NCBI RefSeq assembly: GCF_007830175.1
Contig: NZ_VLKH01000005.1
Span: forward strand, 124,001 to 188,000
Reading direction: 5' to 3'
DNA: 64,000 nt
DNA from: Sedimentibacter saalensis
GTDB lineage: Bacteria > Bacillota > Clostridia > Tissierellales > Sedimentibacteraceae
Each line of letters opens with the position of its first letter. Position 1 is the first letter of the stretch. Positions 24,111 through 31,213 of the stretch are shown in pieces. The notes under the pieces were generated by a model. It was not told the origin of the DNA, ran no database searches, and saw only the letters and a program-made list of their open reading frames with translations. The position numbers were made by a program, and so were the translations under genes.

Positions 24111-24848
24111 ATGCCTAGAATATATTTAAGTCCATCTACACAGGAATTCAATCCATATATAACAACCGGAAACGAAGAATATTGGATGAATTTGATTGCA
24201 GATGCCATGATTCCTTATCTTCAGCAATACGGCATAGATTACAGCAGAAACAGGCCTGATATGACTGCAGGATCATCCATAAGAGAGTCAAATGCAGGAA
24301 ACTATGATTTTCATGTGGCAATACATTCAAATGCTTCTGGTGCAGGCCAGGCAGGAAATCAAAGAGGAACGGTAATATTTTATTATCCTTCAAGTGCAAA
24401 CGGCTTAAGGATGGCAGAACTCATAAGCCAGCAGTTCAAGGAAATATATCCAAATCCCGAACGGGTGAGAATTACACCCACCACAAGTCTAGGAGAAGTT
24501 TCAAGAACAAGCGCACCATCTGTTCTAATTGAAGTTGCATTTCATGACAACGTGGAGGATGCCAACTGGATTACAAACAACATCGATCCAATAGCAAAAG
24601 CAATTGCAGATGCAATTAACCAATACTTTACTTCCTCGGCAGGTGCAGCATCCGGTCAAACCGGAAGAGTTAATCTTACCAGCGGTTATTTGAACATAAG
24701 AAGCGGCCCGTCATTGAATTCTCCTGTTACAGGAATGGCACCTAACGGTGCGACATTAAGAATACTCGGCAGGTCAGGAGATTGGTACAACATTGAGTAC
24801 AACGGTCAAAACGGATTTGTGAGCTCAAATTATGTGGTTTTGCAGTAA
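24111..24848 (+). CDS. N-acetylmuramoyl-L-alanine amidase (Amidase_3) with C-terminal SH3 domain
   Basis: A 245-residue cell-wall hydrolase-type protein. The N-terminal amidase region opens with MPRIYLSPSTQEFNPY and includes DFHVAIHSNAS (His68, His72) and SVLIEVAFHDN, whose Glu141 fits the catalytic glutamate of Amidase_3. The first zinc histidine of classical enzymes (in a DxGHGG motif) is not seen. A C-terminal bacterial SH3 domain (about residues 184-245, LNIRSGPSLNSPV to GFVSSNYVVLQ) would bind the wall. No signal peptide exists, so release by lysis, in the mother cell, or by a non-classical route is likely. The ATG follows GGAGGGG. Confidence 0.86.
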   Translation: MPRIYLSPSTQEFNPYITTGNEEYWMNLIADAMIPYLQQYGIDYSRNRPDMTAGSSIRESNAGNYDFHVAIHSNASGAGQAGNQRGTVIFYYPSSANGLRMAELISQQFKEIYPNPERVRITPTTSLGEVSRTSAPSVLIEVAFHDNVEDANWITNNIDPIAKAIADAINQYFTSSAGAASGQTGRVNLTSGYLNIRSGPSLNSPVTGMAPNGATLRILGRSGDWYNIEYNGQNGFVSSNYVVLQ

Positions 24849-24853
24849 AATAA

Positions 24854-24881
24854 AAAAACAAGAGAAATTTCTCTTGTTTTT
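24854..24881. terminator. Bidirectional terminator between the amidase gene and tRNA-Leu
   Basis: A perfect palindrome AAAAACAAGAGAAA/TTTCTCTTGTTTTT with T-rich flanks on both strands; it can end the amidase transcript and the minus-strand tRNA-Leu. Confidence 0.85.
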
Positions 24882-24892
24882 ATTTTTCATTA

Positions 24893-24978
24893 TGGTGCGG
24901 TCGGGGGGATTTGAACCCCCACGAATATACATTCGCTAGCCCCTCAAGCTAGTGCGTCTGCCGTTCCGCCACGACCGC
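24893..24978 (-). tRNA. tRNA-Leu (GAG anticodon)
   Basis: An 86-nt class II tRNA. Acceptor GCGGTCG/CGACCGC, discriminator A and an encoded CCA (complement of 24893-24895) are present. The anticodon stem CTAGC/GCTAG surrounds loop TTGAGGG with anticodon GAG. The variable arm CGAATGTATATTCG and T arm GGGGG-TTCAAAT-CCCCC are typical of tRNA-Leu. Confidence 0.95.
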
Positions 24979-24989
24979 ATTGCTTTATT

Positions 24990-25018
24990 ATTATAGCGGA
25001 TGTTTTATAATTTGTAAA
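24990..25018 (-). promoter_or_regulatory. Promoter of tRNA-Leu
   Basis: On the minus strand, TTTACA (25013-25018) and TATAAT (24990-24995) are exactly 17 bp apart, about 11 bp before the tRNA 5' end. Confidence 0.75.
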
Positions 25019-25039
25019 GAGGAATTTTAAAAAATATTC

Positions 25040-25078
25040 ATGGCATTTTATGGAATATATTTTTGATGAAAATGCCAT
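25040..25078. repeat. 10-bp perfect inverted repeat upstream of phzF
   Basis: ATGGCATTTT (25040-25049) and AAAATGCCAT (25069-25078), 19 bp apart, lie between the divergent tRNA-Leu and phzF promoters. It might be an operator; no T run follows, so a terminator is unlikely. Confidence 0.4.
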
Positions 25079-25102
25079 TAAAGTTGATAAGTTTAAATTT
25101 TC

Positions 25103-25131
25103 TTGTAATATGTTATTTTTTAGATTATAAT
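25103..25131 (+). promoter_or_regulatory. Promoter of phzF and probably the hydrogenase island
   Basis: TTGTAA (25103-25108), 17 bp, TATAAT (25126-25131), followed by GAGGTG and the ATG at 25160. Confidence 0.6.
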
Positions 25132-25159
25132 TATAATAATAATTATTGTGAGGTGCACC

Positions 25160-26035
25160 ATGTATGGAGCTGTTTTAAATTCCTTTACCTATGAAAATTC
25201 AGGTGGAAACGGAGCAGGAGTCATAATTCTAGAGCATGAAATCCCGGACAGTGAAAAGCGAAAAATAGCAGGAGAAATAGGTCTGTCTGAAACGGCATTT
25301 ATAAAACAAATTGATGAGACGCACTTTGATGTGAGCTTCTTCACTCCTTTGTGTGAGGTTGAGTTATGCGGACATGCCACAATTGCAGCTTTTTTTTATC
25401 TGGGACATGAGGGTATTATTAATGGATTAAATGAAACAAAAAAGGTTTATCAGAGAACAAAGGCTGGAATGCTTGAAATTGAAGTGAATTTTAAGGACAG
25501 TATTCCTCAGTACGTCTTGATGCAACAATCGCAGCCTAAAATTTATGAAGAGCTCGAAGGCGTAGATGTGACAAAAATAGCAAAATCTTTGAATATTGAA
25601 GAAAGACAGATTGGGCTTGAAGGACATGACATTAAATCTGCGATAGTTTCTACGGGGCTTAAGGACATTATAATACCTGTTAAATCAAGGGACGTTCTGA
25701 ACAATATTCAAGCAGATTTAAACTTAATTGAAGACTTTTCCATTGAAAAAGGTGTTGTGGGTTACCACGTTTATTCAATGGAAAGAAATCAGTTTTTTGC
25801 AAGAAATTTTGCTCCTGCTGTGGGCATAAACGAAGAATGTGCAACTGGTACATCAAACGGAGCTCTGGGAAGCCTTTTGTTTATGAAAAAAATTACTCAT
25901 GGAATCATGGAAGTAATCCAAGGGGAATCAATGAAACAAAAAAGTTTAATATTTGTGCAGGTTTCAGAAAATAACCACATAATGGACGTTCGTGTGGGAG
26001 GAAAAGCTTCGATTCTTAAAAATATATATTTTTAA
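25160..26035 (+). CDS. PhzF-family isomerase/epimerase
   Basis: A 291-residue protein with the two-fold diaminopimelate-epimerase-like PhzF architecture. Visible are GNGAGVIIL (N-terminal glycine motif), LSETAFI with the catalytic Glu, a FFTPLCEVELCGHATIA segment (the conserved CGHAT), and the second-lobe FAPAVGINEECATGTSNGALGS. PhzF-like enzymes isomerise small acids; no phenazine genes are present, so the substrate is unknown. The ATG at 25160 follows GAGGTG; a GTG at 25148 would overlap it. It lies 13 bp before the first DRTGG gene and may be co-transcribed with the hydrogenase island. Confidence 0.9.
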   Translation: MYGAVLNSFTYENSGGNGAGVIILEHEIPDSEKRKIAGEIGLSETAFIKQIDETHFDVSFFTPLCEVELCGHATIAAFFYLGHEGIINGLNETKKVYQRTKAGMLEIEVNFKDSIPQYVLMQQSQPKIYEELEGVDVTKIAKSLNIEERQIGLEGHDIKSAIVSTGLKDIIIPVKSRDVLNNIQADLNLIEDFSIEKGVVGYHVYSMERNQFFARNFAPAVGINEECATGTSNGALGSLLFMKKITHGIMEVIQGESMKQKSLIFVQVSENNHIMDVRVGGKASILKNIYF

Positions 26036-26048
26036 TATGGGGGTTTTT

Positions 26049-26402
26049 ATGAGAATTAATGAGATGGCGTCAATTTTAAATGCAGAAATCATTACAGACT
26101 TCAGCGATGAAAATACAGATATCAACTATGGATTTGCCAGTGACTTAATGAGTGATGTTTTGGCGTTTGCAACAAGTGAATCAATTCTTATTACAGGTCT
26201 TAACAACCAACAGGTTATAAGGACTGCTGAGATGATGGATATTACCACTGTTATATTTGTAAGGGGTAAGAAACCGTGTAAAGAAATAGTAGATTTGGCT
26301 GTAGAGAATAAATTGACAATTTTGGCGACAGACTATACCATGTTTAAAACCTGCGGTCTCTTGGTTATAAATGGAATGAAGGGAATTGAAGGTAATGACT
26401 GA
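26049..26402 (+). CDS. Stand-alone DRTGG-type domain protein (first of two)
   Basis: A 117-residue protein starting MRINEMASILNAEIIT, followed by GFASDLMSDVLAF (the usual 'G-x-GDLLS' segment of DRTGG/HPr-kinase N-terminal-like domains), LITGLNNQQVIRTAEMMD and VIFVRGKKP. The fold is found next to CBS and kinase domains and may bind a nucleotide or protein partner. The start is chosen at 26049 after GGGGG. It heads the island and overlaps the ATPase gene by 8 bp. This type of gene recurs next to sensory [FeFe]-hydrogenases in clostridia. Confidence 0.75.
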   Translation: MRINEMASILNAEIITDFSDENTDINYGFASDLMSDVLAFATSESILITGLNNQQVIRTAEMMDITTVIFVRGKKPCKEIVDLAVENKLTILATDYTMFKTCGLLVINGMKGIEGND

Positions 26403-26820
26403 AAACTTTTTAAAAAGGTACAGTTTCAACATTGCTGCAAATGATTTCATAAATGCAGGTAAAGCTTCCAGTGCTATAAAGGGCAATTTAAAATCAATGG
26501 GAATTAATGCGCATATTGTAAGAAGAATTGCTATAATATCATATGAGGCAGAAATAAATATTGTAATCCATTCACTTGGGGGACAGCTTCACTGCGACCT
26601 ATACCATGATAGAATAGTGATCACTTCAAATGACGTGGGACCCGGAATAAATGATATTGAAATGGCAATGACGGAAGGATTTTCAACTGCTCCGGAATCC
26701 GTAAGGGAACTAGGTTTTGGAGCCGGCATGGGTTTGCCTAACATGAAAAAATATTCTGATGATTTTAAAATAACCTCAGGCAGCAATGGCACAGAAATTG
26801 TAATAACTATATTCCTATAG
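26395..26820 (+). CDS. Anti-sigma-factor-like (RsbT/RsbW type) ATP-binding protein
   Basis: This 141-residue GHKL ATPase domain stands alone. The N box lies in RRIAIISYEAEINIVIHS, the G1 box is DVGPGI, and the G2 box GFGAGMGLPNMKK is intact, so ATP binding is expected. The arrangement resembles RsbT or SpoIIAB kinases, not sensor histidine kinases; there is no DHp domain. It may phosphorylate a partner such as the DRTGG proteins, but no STAS or sigma partner is encoded nearby. It overlaps the first DRTGG gene and precedes the hydrogenase gene by 9 bp. Confidence 0.82.
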   Translation: MTENFLKRYSFNIAANDFINAGKASSAIKGNLKSMGINAHIVRRIAIISYEAEINIVIHSLGGQLHCDLYHDRIVITSNDVGPGINDIEMAMTEGFSTAPESVRELGFGAGMGLPNMKKYSDDFKITSGSNGTEIVITIFL

Positions 26821-26829
26821 GAGGCTAAA

Positions 26830-28077
26830 ATGAATTTTTCTATTATGTTCGATAAGGAAAAATGCAAGGGTTGCACCAATTGTATGAAAAGGTGTCCTAC
26901 CCAGGCTATAAGGCTCATCGACGGCAAGGCATTCATAAACAGCACTAAATGCATACATTGCGGGGAATGCATAAAAATATGTCCATACAGTGCATATACT
27001 CCTGAACCTATAGAATGGTATGAAGAAATGCATTATTCTTCTTATAAATACAAAATTGCAATTCCGGGTACTCCGCTGTATGGTCAGTTTCCAAAAAAAA
27101 TAGACATATGCAGAGTTCAAAATGCCATATTGAAACTTGGTTTCGATTATGTATACGATGCAAGCTGGGCAGCAGAAATAGTTGCAAAAGCCATAGCAAA
27201 AAAAATCGGCAAGGAAAAAATGATAAGACCTTTGATTTCTGCAAACTGTCCGGCAGCAGTCAGGCTAATTAAAAACAGATACCCATCTCTTATGGACAAT
27301 TTAATACTACTTAAGGAACCTATGGAAATAGGAGCAATGATGGCAAGGGAAAGGGCAAAGAAACTATATAACCTCAAGGATGATGAAATAGGAGTTTTTT
27401 ATATATCACCATGTCCTGCAAAACTTTTAGCTGTAACAGACCCCATAGGAAATTACAAGCCTTCTGTTGACTGGGTAATTCCATTGAACACTATTTATGG
27501 TGATTTGTACAGAGAAGTTCTCTCTCAGGATAACAAGACGTGTTCATATCCTTCTACAAGCGGAATTAAATGGGCTGTGTCCGGAGGTCAATCGGAATCG
27601 GCAGGTCTTAACAATTACATTGCCGTGAATGGAATGGAAAATATAATTCAAATACTGGATGAAATAGAAAACGGAAGATTAAACGATGTTGATTATGTGG
27701 AAGCTTTAGCCTGTGTACAGGGGTGTGTCGGCGGAACATTCAACGTTGTAAATCCTTTTGTTGCAAGCAGCAACATTAAAAATATAATAAGCTGTGCCGA
27801 TTACGAATGCATAAATCCTGATCTTGACAGATTTGAAGAACTGTATGAATCGGGAGTGCTAAAGTACAGGCTCATGGAAGAAAACAATCCAAACAATTTC
27901 AACATGAAAGAAGCAATTGAAAGAAGTGAAAAAATAAAGGAAATAACAGATTTGCTTCCCGGACTTGACTGTGGTTCCTGCGGAGCGCCCACCTGCAGCG
28001 CTCATGCTGAGGATGTTTATAACAACCAGTCAAAATTGTATGACTGCGTTGTATTAAGAGCTAACGAAAAGAGGTAG
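26830..28077 (+). CDS. Sensory-type [FeFe]-hydrogenase (HydS-like, putative group D)
   Basis: A 415-residue iron-sulfur protein. The N-terminus has two [4Fe-4S] motifs (CKGCTNCMKRCP and CIHCGECIKICP), followed by the H-cluster domain and a C-terminal extra Fe-S motif (DCGSCGAPTC). The four H-cluster cysteine ligands are present: Cys140 in ANCPA (motif 1), Cys195 in SPCPAK (motif 2) and Cys295/Cys299 in ACVQGC (motif 3). However, motif 1 lacks the proton-transfer Cys of TSCCP (Asn139 instead), and motif 2 lacks the glutamate of MPCxxKxxE. These changes are known in sensory, slow or non-turnover hydrogenases. With kinase-like and PHP neighbours, a redox/H2 sensor role is inferred. H-cluster maturation genes are not in the window. 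Confidence 0.85.
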   Translation: MNFSIMFDKEKCKGCTNCMKRCPTQAIRLIDGKAFINSTKCIHCGECIKICPYSAYTPEPIEWYEEMHYSSYKYKIAIPGTPLYGQFPKKIDICRVQNAILKLGFDYVYDASWAAEIVAKAIAKKIGKEKMIRPLISANCPAAVRLIKNRYPSLMDNLILLKEPMEIGAMMARERAKKLYNLKDDEIGVFYISPCPAKLLAVTDPIGNYKPSVDWVIPLNTIYGDLYREVLSQDNKTCSYPSTSGIKWAVSGGQSESAGLNNYIAVNGMENIIQILDEIENGRLNDVDYVEALACVQGCVGGTFNVVNPFVASSNIKNIISCADYECINPDLDRFEELYESGVLKYRLMEENNPNNFNMKEAIERSEKIKEITDLLPGLDCGSCGAPTCSAHAEDVYNNQSKLYDCVVLRANEKR

Positions 28078-28081
28078 AACT

Positions 28082-28414
28082 ATGAAGACAATGGAATTTG
28101 CTCAAAGTTTAAATTTGCAACCTTTGTTCAGTACAGACAAGGACATGAATGTTGAAGGTGTTTATGTAGGGGATTTATTAAGCATAGTAATGGCAAAGGC
28201 AAAACAAAATTATGCCTGGATTACCATACAAACTCACATAAACATTGTTGCTGTTGCCGATCTTTTGGATTTGTCATGCATAATTGTAGTGGAAAATATG
28301 GAAGTGGAGGAAGAAACGCTTGAAAAGGCCAGGGAGCTTGACATACCTATTTTTAAAACAAAGGAAAGCGCCTACAGTGTTGCATGTAATCTTTTTAAAA
28401 TGGGAATAAAATGA
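28082..28414 (+). CDS. Stand-alone DRTGG-type domain protein (second of two)
   Basis: This 110-residue protein has the same plan as the gene at 26049: GVYVGDLLSIVMAKA near residue 25-40 (the 'GDLLS' segment), WITIQTHINIVAVADLLD, and LDIPIFKTKESAY. It differs enough in sequence to be an ancient paralogue. It starts 4 bp after the hydrogenase stop and overlaps the PHP gene by 4 bp (ATGA), showing tight coupling in the island. Confidence 0.78.
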   Translation: MKTMEFAQSLNLQPLFSTDKDMNVEGVYVGDLLSIVMAKAKQNYAWITIQTHINIVAVADLLDLSCIIVVENMEVEEETLEKARELDIPIFKTKESAYSVACNLFKMGIK

Positions 28415-29100
28415 AATTTTATTACGACCTTCACATTCATTCTGATTTGTCGCCCTGCGGCAGCAGCGATATGACACCAAACAATATTGTAAACATGTCA
28501 TATATAAAAGGACTTAATATCATATCAGTAACAGACCACAACACTGCAAGAAATTTACCTCCGGTAGTCATGCTTGGAGAAAGAGCAGGCATAAAGGTGG
28601 TGCCGGGAATTGAAGTAACAACAAAGGAAGAAGTCCACGTTCTTTGTTATTTCAGAAATCTTATTGATGCTCTTCAATTCGGTGATATTATTTATTCTTC
28701 GTTACCCGACATGGTGAACAATCCAATTATTTTCGGAGAACAGAACATTTATAATGAGTTGGACGAAAAAACAGGGAGTCTTGGAAAGCTTTTGTTAAAT
28801 GCTGTATCATTGTCAATTGGGGAAGTGCACAGCATGGCTGTTTCTCATAACGGCATCATGGTGCCTGCCCACATAAATAAAAAATCAAACAGCATATTAG
28901 GAGTTCTTGGATTTATTCCAAAAAATTTATGCATTGATCTTGTGGAGATTTATGATAAAACAGCAATTGATGAAAAGTATGTTGAAGGATTAAGAATCTT
29001 AAGAAATTCTGATGCTCATCAGCTTGTGGACATATCTGAAGCAAAGAATTTTTTTGAGCTTGATGACATTGAAAATATTTACGATTACATGAACATATAA
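28411..29100 (+). CDS. PHP-domain metal-dependent phosphoesterase-like protein
   Basis: A 229-residue PHP domain. The metal-ligand motifs are visible in order: DLHIHSDLSPCG (residues 5-16), SVTDHNTARN, GIEVTTKEE, a later PAHINKKSNS, and NSDAHQL near the end. Such proteins hydrolyse phosphoester bonds, for example histidinol phosphate or nucleotides, but the substrate is unknown here. Its position after hydS and DRTGG, with an overlapping start, suggests it produces or destroys a phosphorylated signal in the same pathway. A small hairpin follows its stop. Confidence 0.88.
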   Translation: MKFYYDLHIHSDLSPCGSSDMTPNNIVNMSYIKGLNIISVTDHNTARNLPPVVMLGERAGIKVVPGIEVTTKEEVHVLCYFRNLIDALQFGDIIYSSLPDMVNNPIIFGEQNIYNELDEKTGSLGKLLLNAVSLSIGEVHSMAVSHNGIMVPAHINKKSNSILGVLGFIPKNLCIDLVEIYDKTAIDEKYVEGLRILRNSDAHQLVDISEAKNFFELDDIENIYDYMNI

Positions 29101-29120
29101 AGTCGCAGATGCGACTTTTT
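29099..29120 (+). terminator. Attenuator-like terminator inside the hydrogenase island
   Basis: AAAGTCGCA (29099-29107) pairs with TGCGACTTT (29110-29118), followed by TT. It lies between the PHP gene and the last ATPase gene, so it may set the ratio of the proteins or end the island early. Confidence 0.65.
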
Positions 29121-29137
29121 ATGTTAACGGAGGAATT

Positions 29138-29683
29138 ATGAAAGAAATTTCAATGCATATATTGGATATTGTAATGAACAGCGTTAAAGCCAAATCAACG
29201 CTTATTGAAATAGAAGTTGAAGACAGCGTGAAAAAAAACTGCCTGAATATTATAATCAAGGACAATGGTATAGGAATGAGCGAAGAAATGCTTAAAAAAG
29301 TCACAGACCCTTTTTTTACTACACGTACAACCAGAAAGGTCGGTCTGGGTCTTCCCATGCTCAAAGAATCATGTGAAAGATGCAACGGAAAATTGACCAT
29401 TGATTCACAATTAGGAGCAGGAACCGTGCTGAAATGTTTCTTTGAAAGAAATAATATTGACCGTGCCCCCATGGGAAACATGGGTGAAACTATTATGACA
29501 ATAATTAATTCTTTGCATGATTGTGAATTAATTTACACTCATTACACAGACTGCGGAATGTTTTCTCTTAGCACTGAAGAAATAAAGAATATACTGGATG
29601 GAGGAGATATTTTAGACAGCTCTGTCCTCCTTTGGATCAAGGATTACATCAATGAAAACATTAGAGAATTATCTATAAATTAA
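29138..29683 (+). CDS. Histidine-kinase-type ATPase domain protein without DHp domain
   Basis: A 181-residue GHKL protein. It shows the N box (ISMHILDIVMNSVKA), G1 (DNGIGM), F box (DPFFTT) and G2 (KVGLGLPMLKES) of sensor kinases, but no dimerisation/phospho-acceptor domain or TM segment. A C-terminal extension of about 70 residues (from APMGNMGETIMTIINS) is not part of the ATPase fold and is not recognised. It would need a partner to deliver a phosphate, perhaps the DRTGG protein. It lies last in the island, 37 bp after the PHP gene and about 185 bp before the rnf operon. Confidence 0.82.
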   Translation: MKEISMHILDIVMNSVKAKSTLIEIEVEDSVKKNCLNIIIKDNGIGMSEEMLKKVTDPFFTTRTTRKVGLGLPMLKESCERCNGKLTIDSQLGAGTVLKCFFERNNIDRAPMGNMGETIMTIINSLHDCELIYTHYTDCGMFSLSTEEIKNILDGGDILDSSVLLWIKDYINENIRELSIN

Positions 29684-29717
29684 CAAGCAAATTCATGGAA
29701 TTTACATCCATTGCTTG
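29684..29717 (+). repeat. Interrupted hairpin after the last island gene
   Basis: CAAGCA pairs with TGCTTG and, inside, ATGGA with TCCAT, with an asymmetric bulge. It starts right after the stop codon. There is no T run, so it is at best a weak terminator or processing site. Confidence 0.4.
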
Positions 29718-29728
29718 CAAATTAACAA
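29711..29728 (+). promoter_or_regulatory. Possible Rex-type redox operator upstream of rnfC
   Basis: TTGCTTGCAAATTAACAA is 18 bp, like the Rex consensus TTGTTAA-N4-TTAACAA; the right half is a perfect match and the left half matches 4 of 7. It lies about 40 bp before the -35 box. The call is tentative. Confidence 0.25.
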
Positions 29729-29767
29729 AAATGATGATAGAATTTTTAAGAATAACAAAAAAAGATG

Positions 29768-29796
29768 TTTAAAAGTTAAATATAATCTGTTATAAT
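29768..29796 (+). promoter_or_regulatory. Promoter of the rnf operon
   Basis: TTTAAA (29768-29773), 17 bp, TATAAT (29791-29796), leaving a leader of roughly 65 nt before rnfC. A second TATAAT at 29781 is also present. Confidence 0.6.
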
Positions 29797-29869
29797 CGTT
29801 ATGTTTGATTACTAAATATTCTTTTATATAATTCTTTTATATAAACAATTAAAACAAGAGGTGGTAAAT

Positions 29870-31201
29870 ATGAGCACAAAGTTGTTTACTTTTAAAGGTG
29901 GAGTACATCCCCCTCAAAACAAGACATTTACGCAAAATGTGCCGATTGAAGATGCAGTTGATCCTAAAATTGTTGTTATCCCATTATCACAGCACATAGG
30001 AGCACCGTGCGATCCATTGGTAGCTGTAGGCGATACAGTTAAAGTTGGTCAAAAAATAGGCGAATCAAAAGCCTTTGTTTCAGTACCGGTTCATTCAAGC
30101 GTATCTGGAACAGTTAAAAAAATTGAACAGCATCAAGTTCCCGGAGGTTCGAAAGTTAATTGTATAATTATAGAATCTGATGGAAAGTTTGAAGTTCATG
30201 AATCTGTTCAGCCAAAAGGCAGTTTAGAAAGTCTTTCAAAAGATGAAATTTTATCAATCATCAAAGAAGCTGGTATGGCAGGTATGGGCGGAGCAGCATT
30301 CCCTACTCATGTTAAACTTGCTCCTCCAAAGGACAAGGTTATAGACGTGCTGTTGGTAAACGGAGCTGAATGTGAACCTTATCTCACAGCAGACCACAGA
30401 ATTATGCTTGAAAAGCCTGAACTTGTAATGCTTGGCATAAAAGCCATAAAAAAGGCTCTTAGTGTTGAGAAATGCTATATTGCTATTGAAAAAAATAAAC
30501 CGGATGCAATTGAAACATTGCAAAAATTAGCCCAAGGCGAAGACGGCATTGAAGTATGCCCTATGGAAGTAAAATATCCTCAAGGGGATGAAAAGAGAAT
30601 TATCAATGCAATTACGGGAAGAATAGTTCCTTCAGGCGGACTTCCTATGGAAGTTGGCTGTGTTGTAGAAAATGTTGGAACAGTTGCTACAATTGGAAAT
30701 GTATTTTTGACAGGCATGCCTGCAGTACAAAGAGTTGTTACTGTATCAGGAAGCGCTGTAAAAAATCCTAAGAATATTTACGTAAGAATAGGTACATTAT
30801 TTAAAGATGTTATTGAACAGTGCGGCGGTTACTCTGAAGAACCTGGAAAAATATTAAATGGCGGACCTATGATGGGTATTGCGCAATTTACAGATGAAGT
30901 TCCGGTTGTTAAGGGGACATCAGGTATATTGGTATTCAACAAAAAGGATGCACAGATTCCTGAGCCTTCAAATTGTATTTTGTGCGGCAGATGCGTTGAA
31001 GCATGCCCTGTTTATCTGCAGCCATACAAGATCAGCAGATTTTCAATGTTGAAAAAATTCGACGAAGCTGATGAACTGCATGGAGCAGATTGCATCGAAT
31101 GCGGCGGTTGTTCTTATGTATGTCCTGCAAAGAGACCTTTAAAAGAGACAATCAGCATCGCTAAAAAAGAAATATTAACAAGACGCAAAAAGGCAAAATA
31201 G
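29870..31201 (+). CDS. rnfC: Rnf complex subunit RnfC (NADH/NAD+-facing)
   Basis: RnfC is the peripheral subunit that exchanges electrons with NAD(H). Its 443 residues include the start FKGGVHPPQNK, a lipoyl-like N-terminal domain, the NADH/FMN-binding Rossmann-like part (GGAAFPTHVKL, NGAECEPYLTADHR, with its conserved NGAECEPY), and two C-terminal [4Fe-4S] motifs (CILCGRCVEACP and CIECGGCSYVCP). It is the first gene of rnfCDGEAB, the order known from Acetobacterium and clostridia. The ATG at 29870 is preceded by GAGGTGG; the GTG at 29861 overlaps it. Confidence 0.97.
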   Translation: MSTKLFTFKGGVHPPQNKTFTQNVPIEDAVDPKIVVIPLSQHIGAPCDPLVAVGDTVKVGQKIGESKAFVSVPVHSSVSGTVKKIEQHQVPGGSKVNCIIIESDGKFEVHESVQPKGSLESLSKDEILSIIKEAGMAGMGGAAFPTHVKLAPPKDKVIDVLLVNGAECEPYLTADHRIMLEKPELVMLGIKAIKKALSVEKCYIAIEKNKPDAIETLQKLAQGEDGIEVCPMEVKYPQGDEKRIINAITGRIVPSGGLPMEVGCVVENVGTVATIGNVFLTGMPAVQRVVTVSGSAVKNPKNIYVRIGTLFKDVIEQCGGYSEEPGKILNGGPMMGIAQFTDEVPVVKGTSGILVFNKKDAQIPEPSNCILCGRCVEACPVYLQPYKISRFSMLKKFDEADELHGADCIECGGCSYVCPAKRPLKETISIAKKEILTRRKKAK

Positions 31202-31213
31202 GAGGAAATACAG

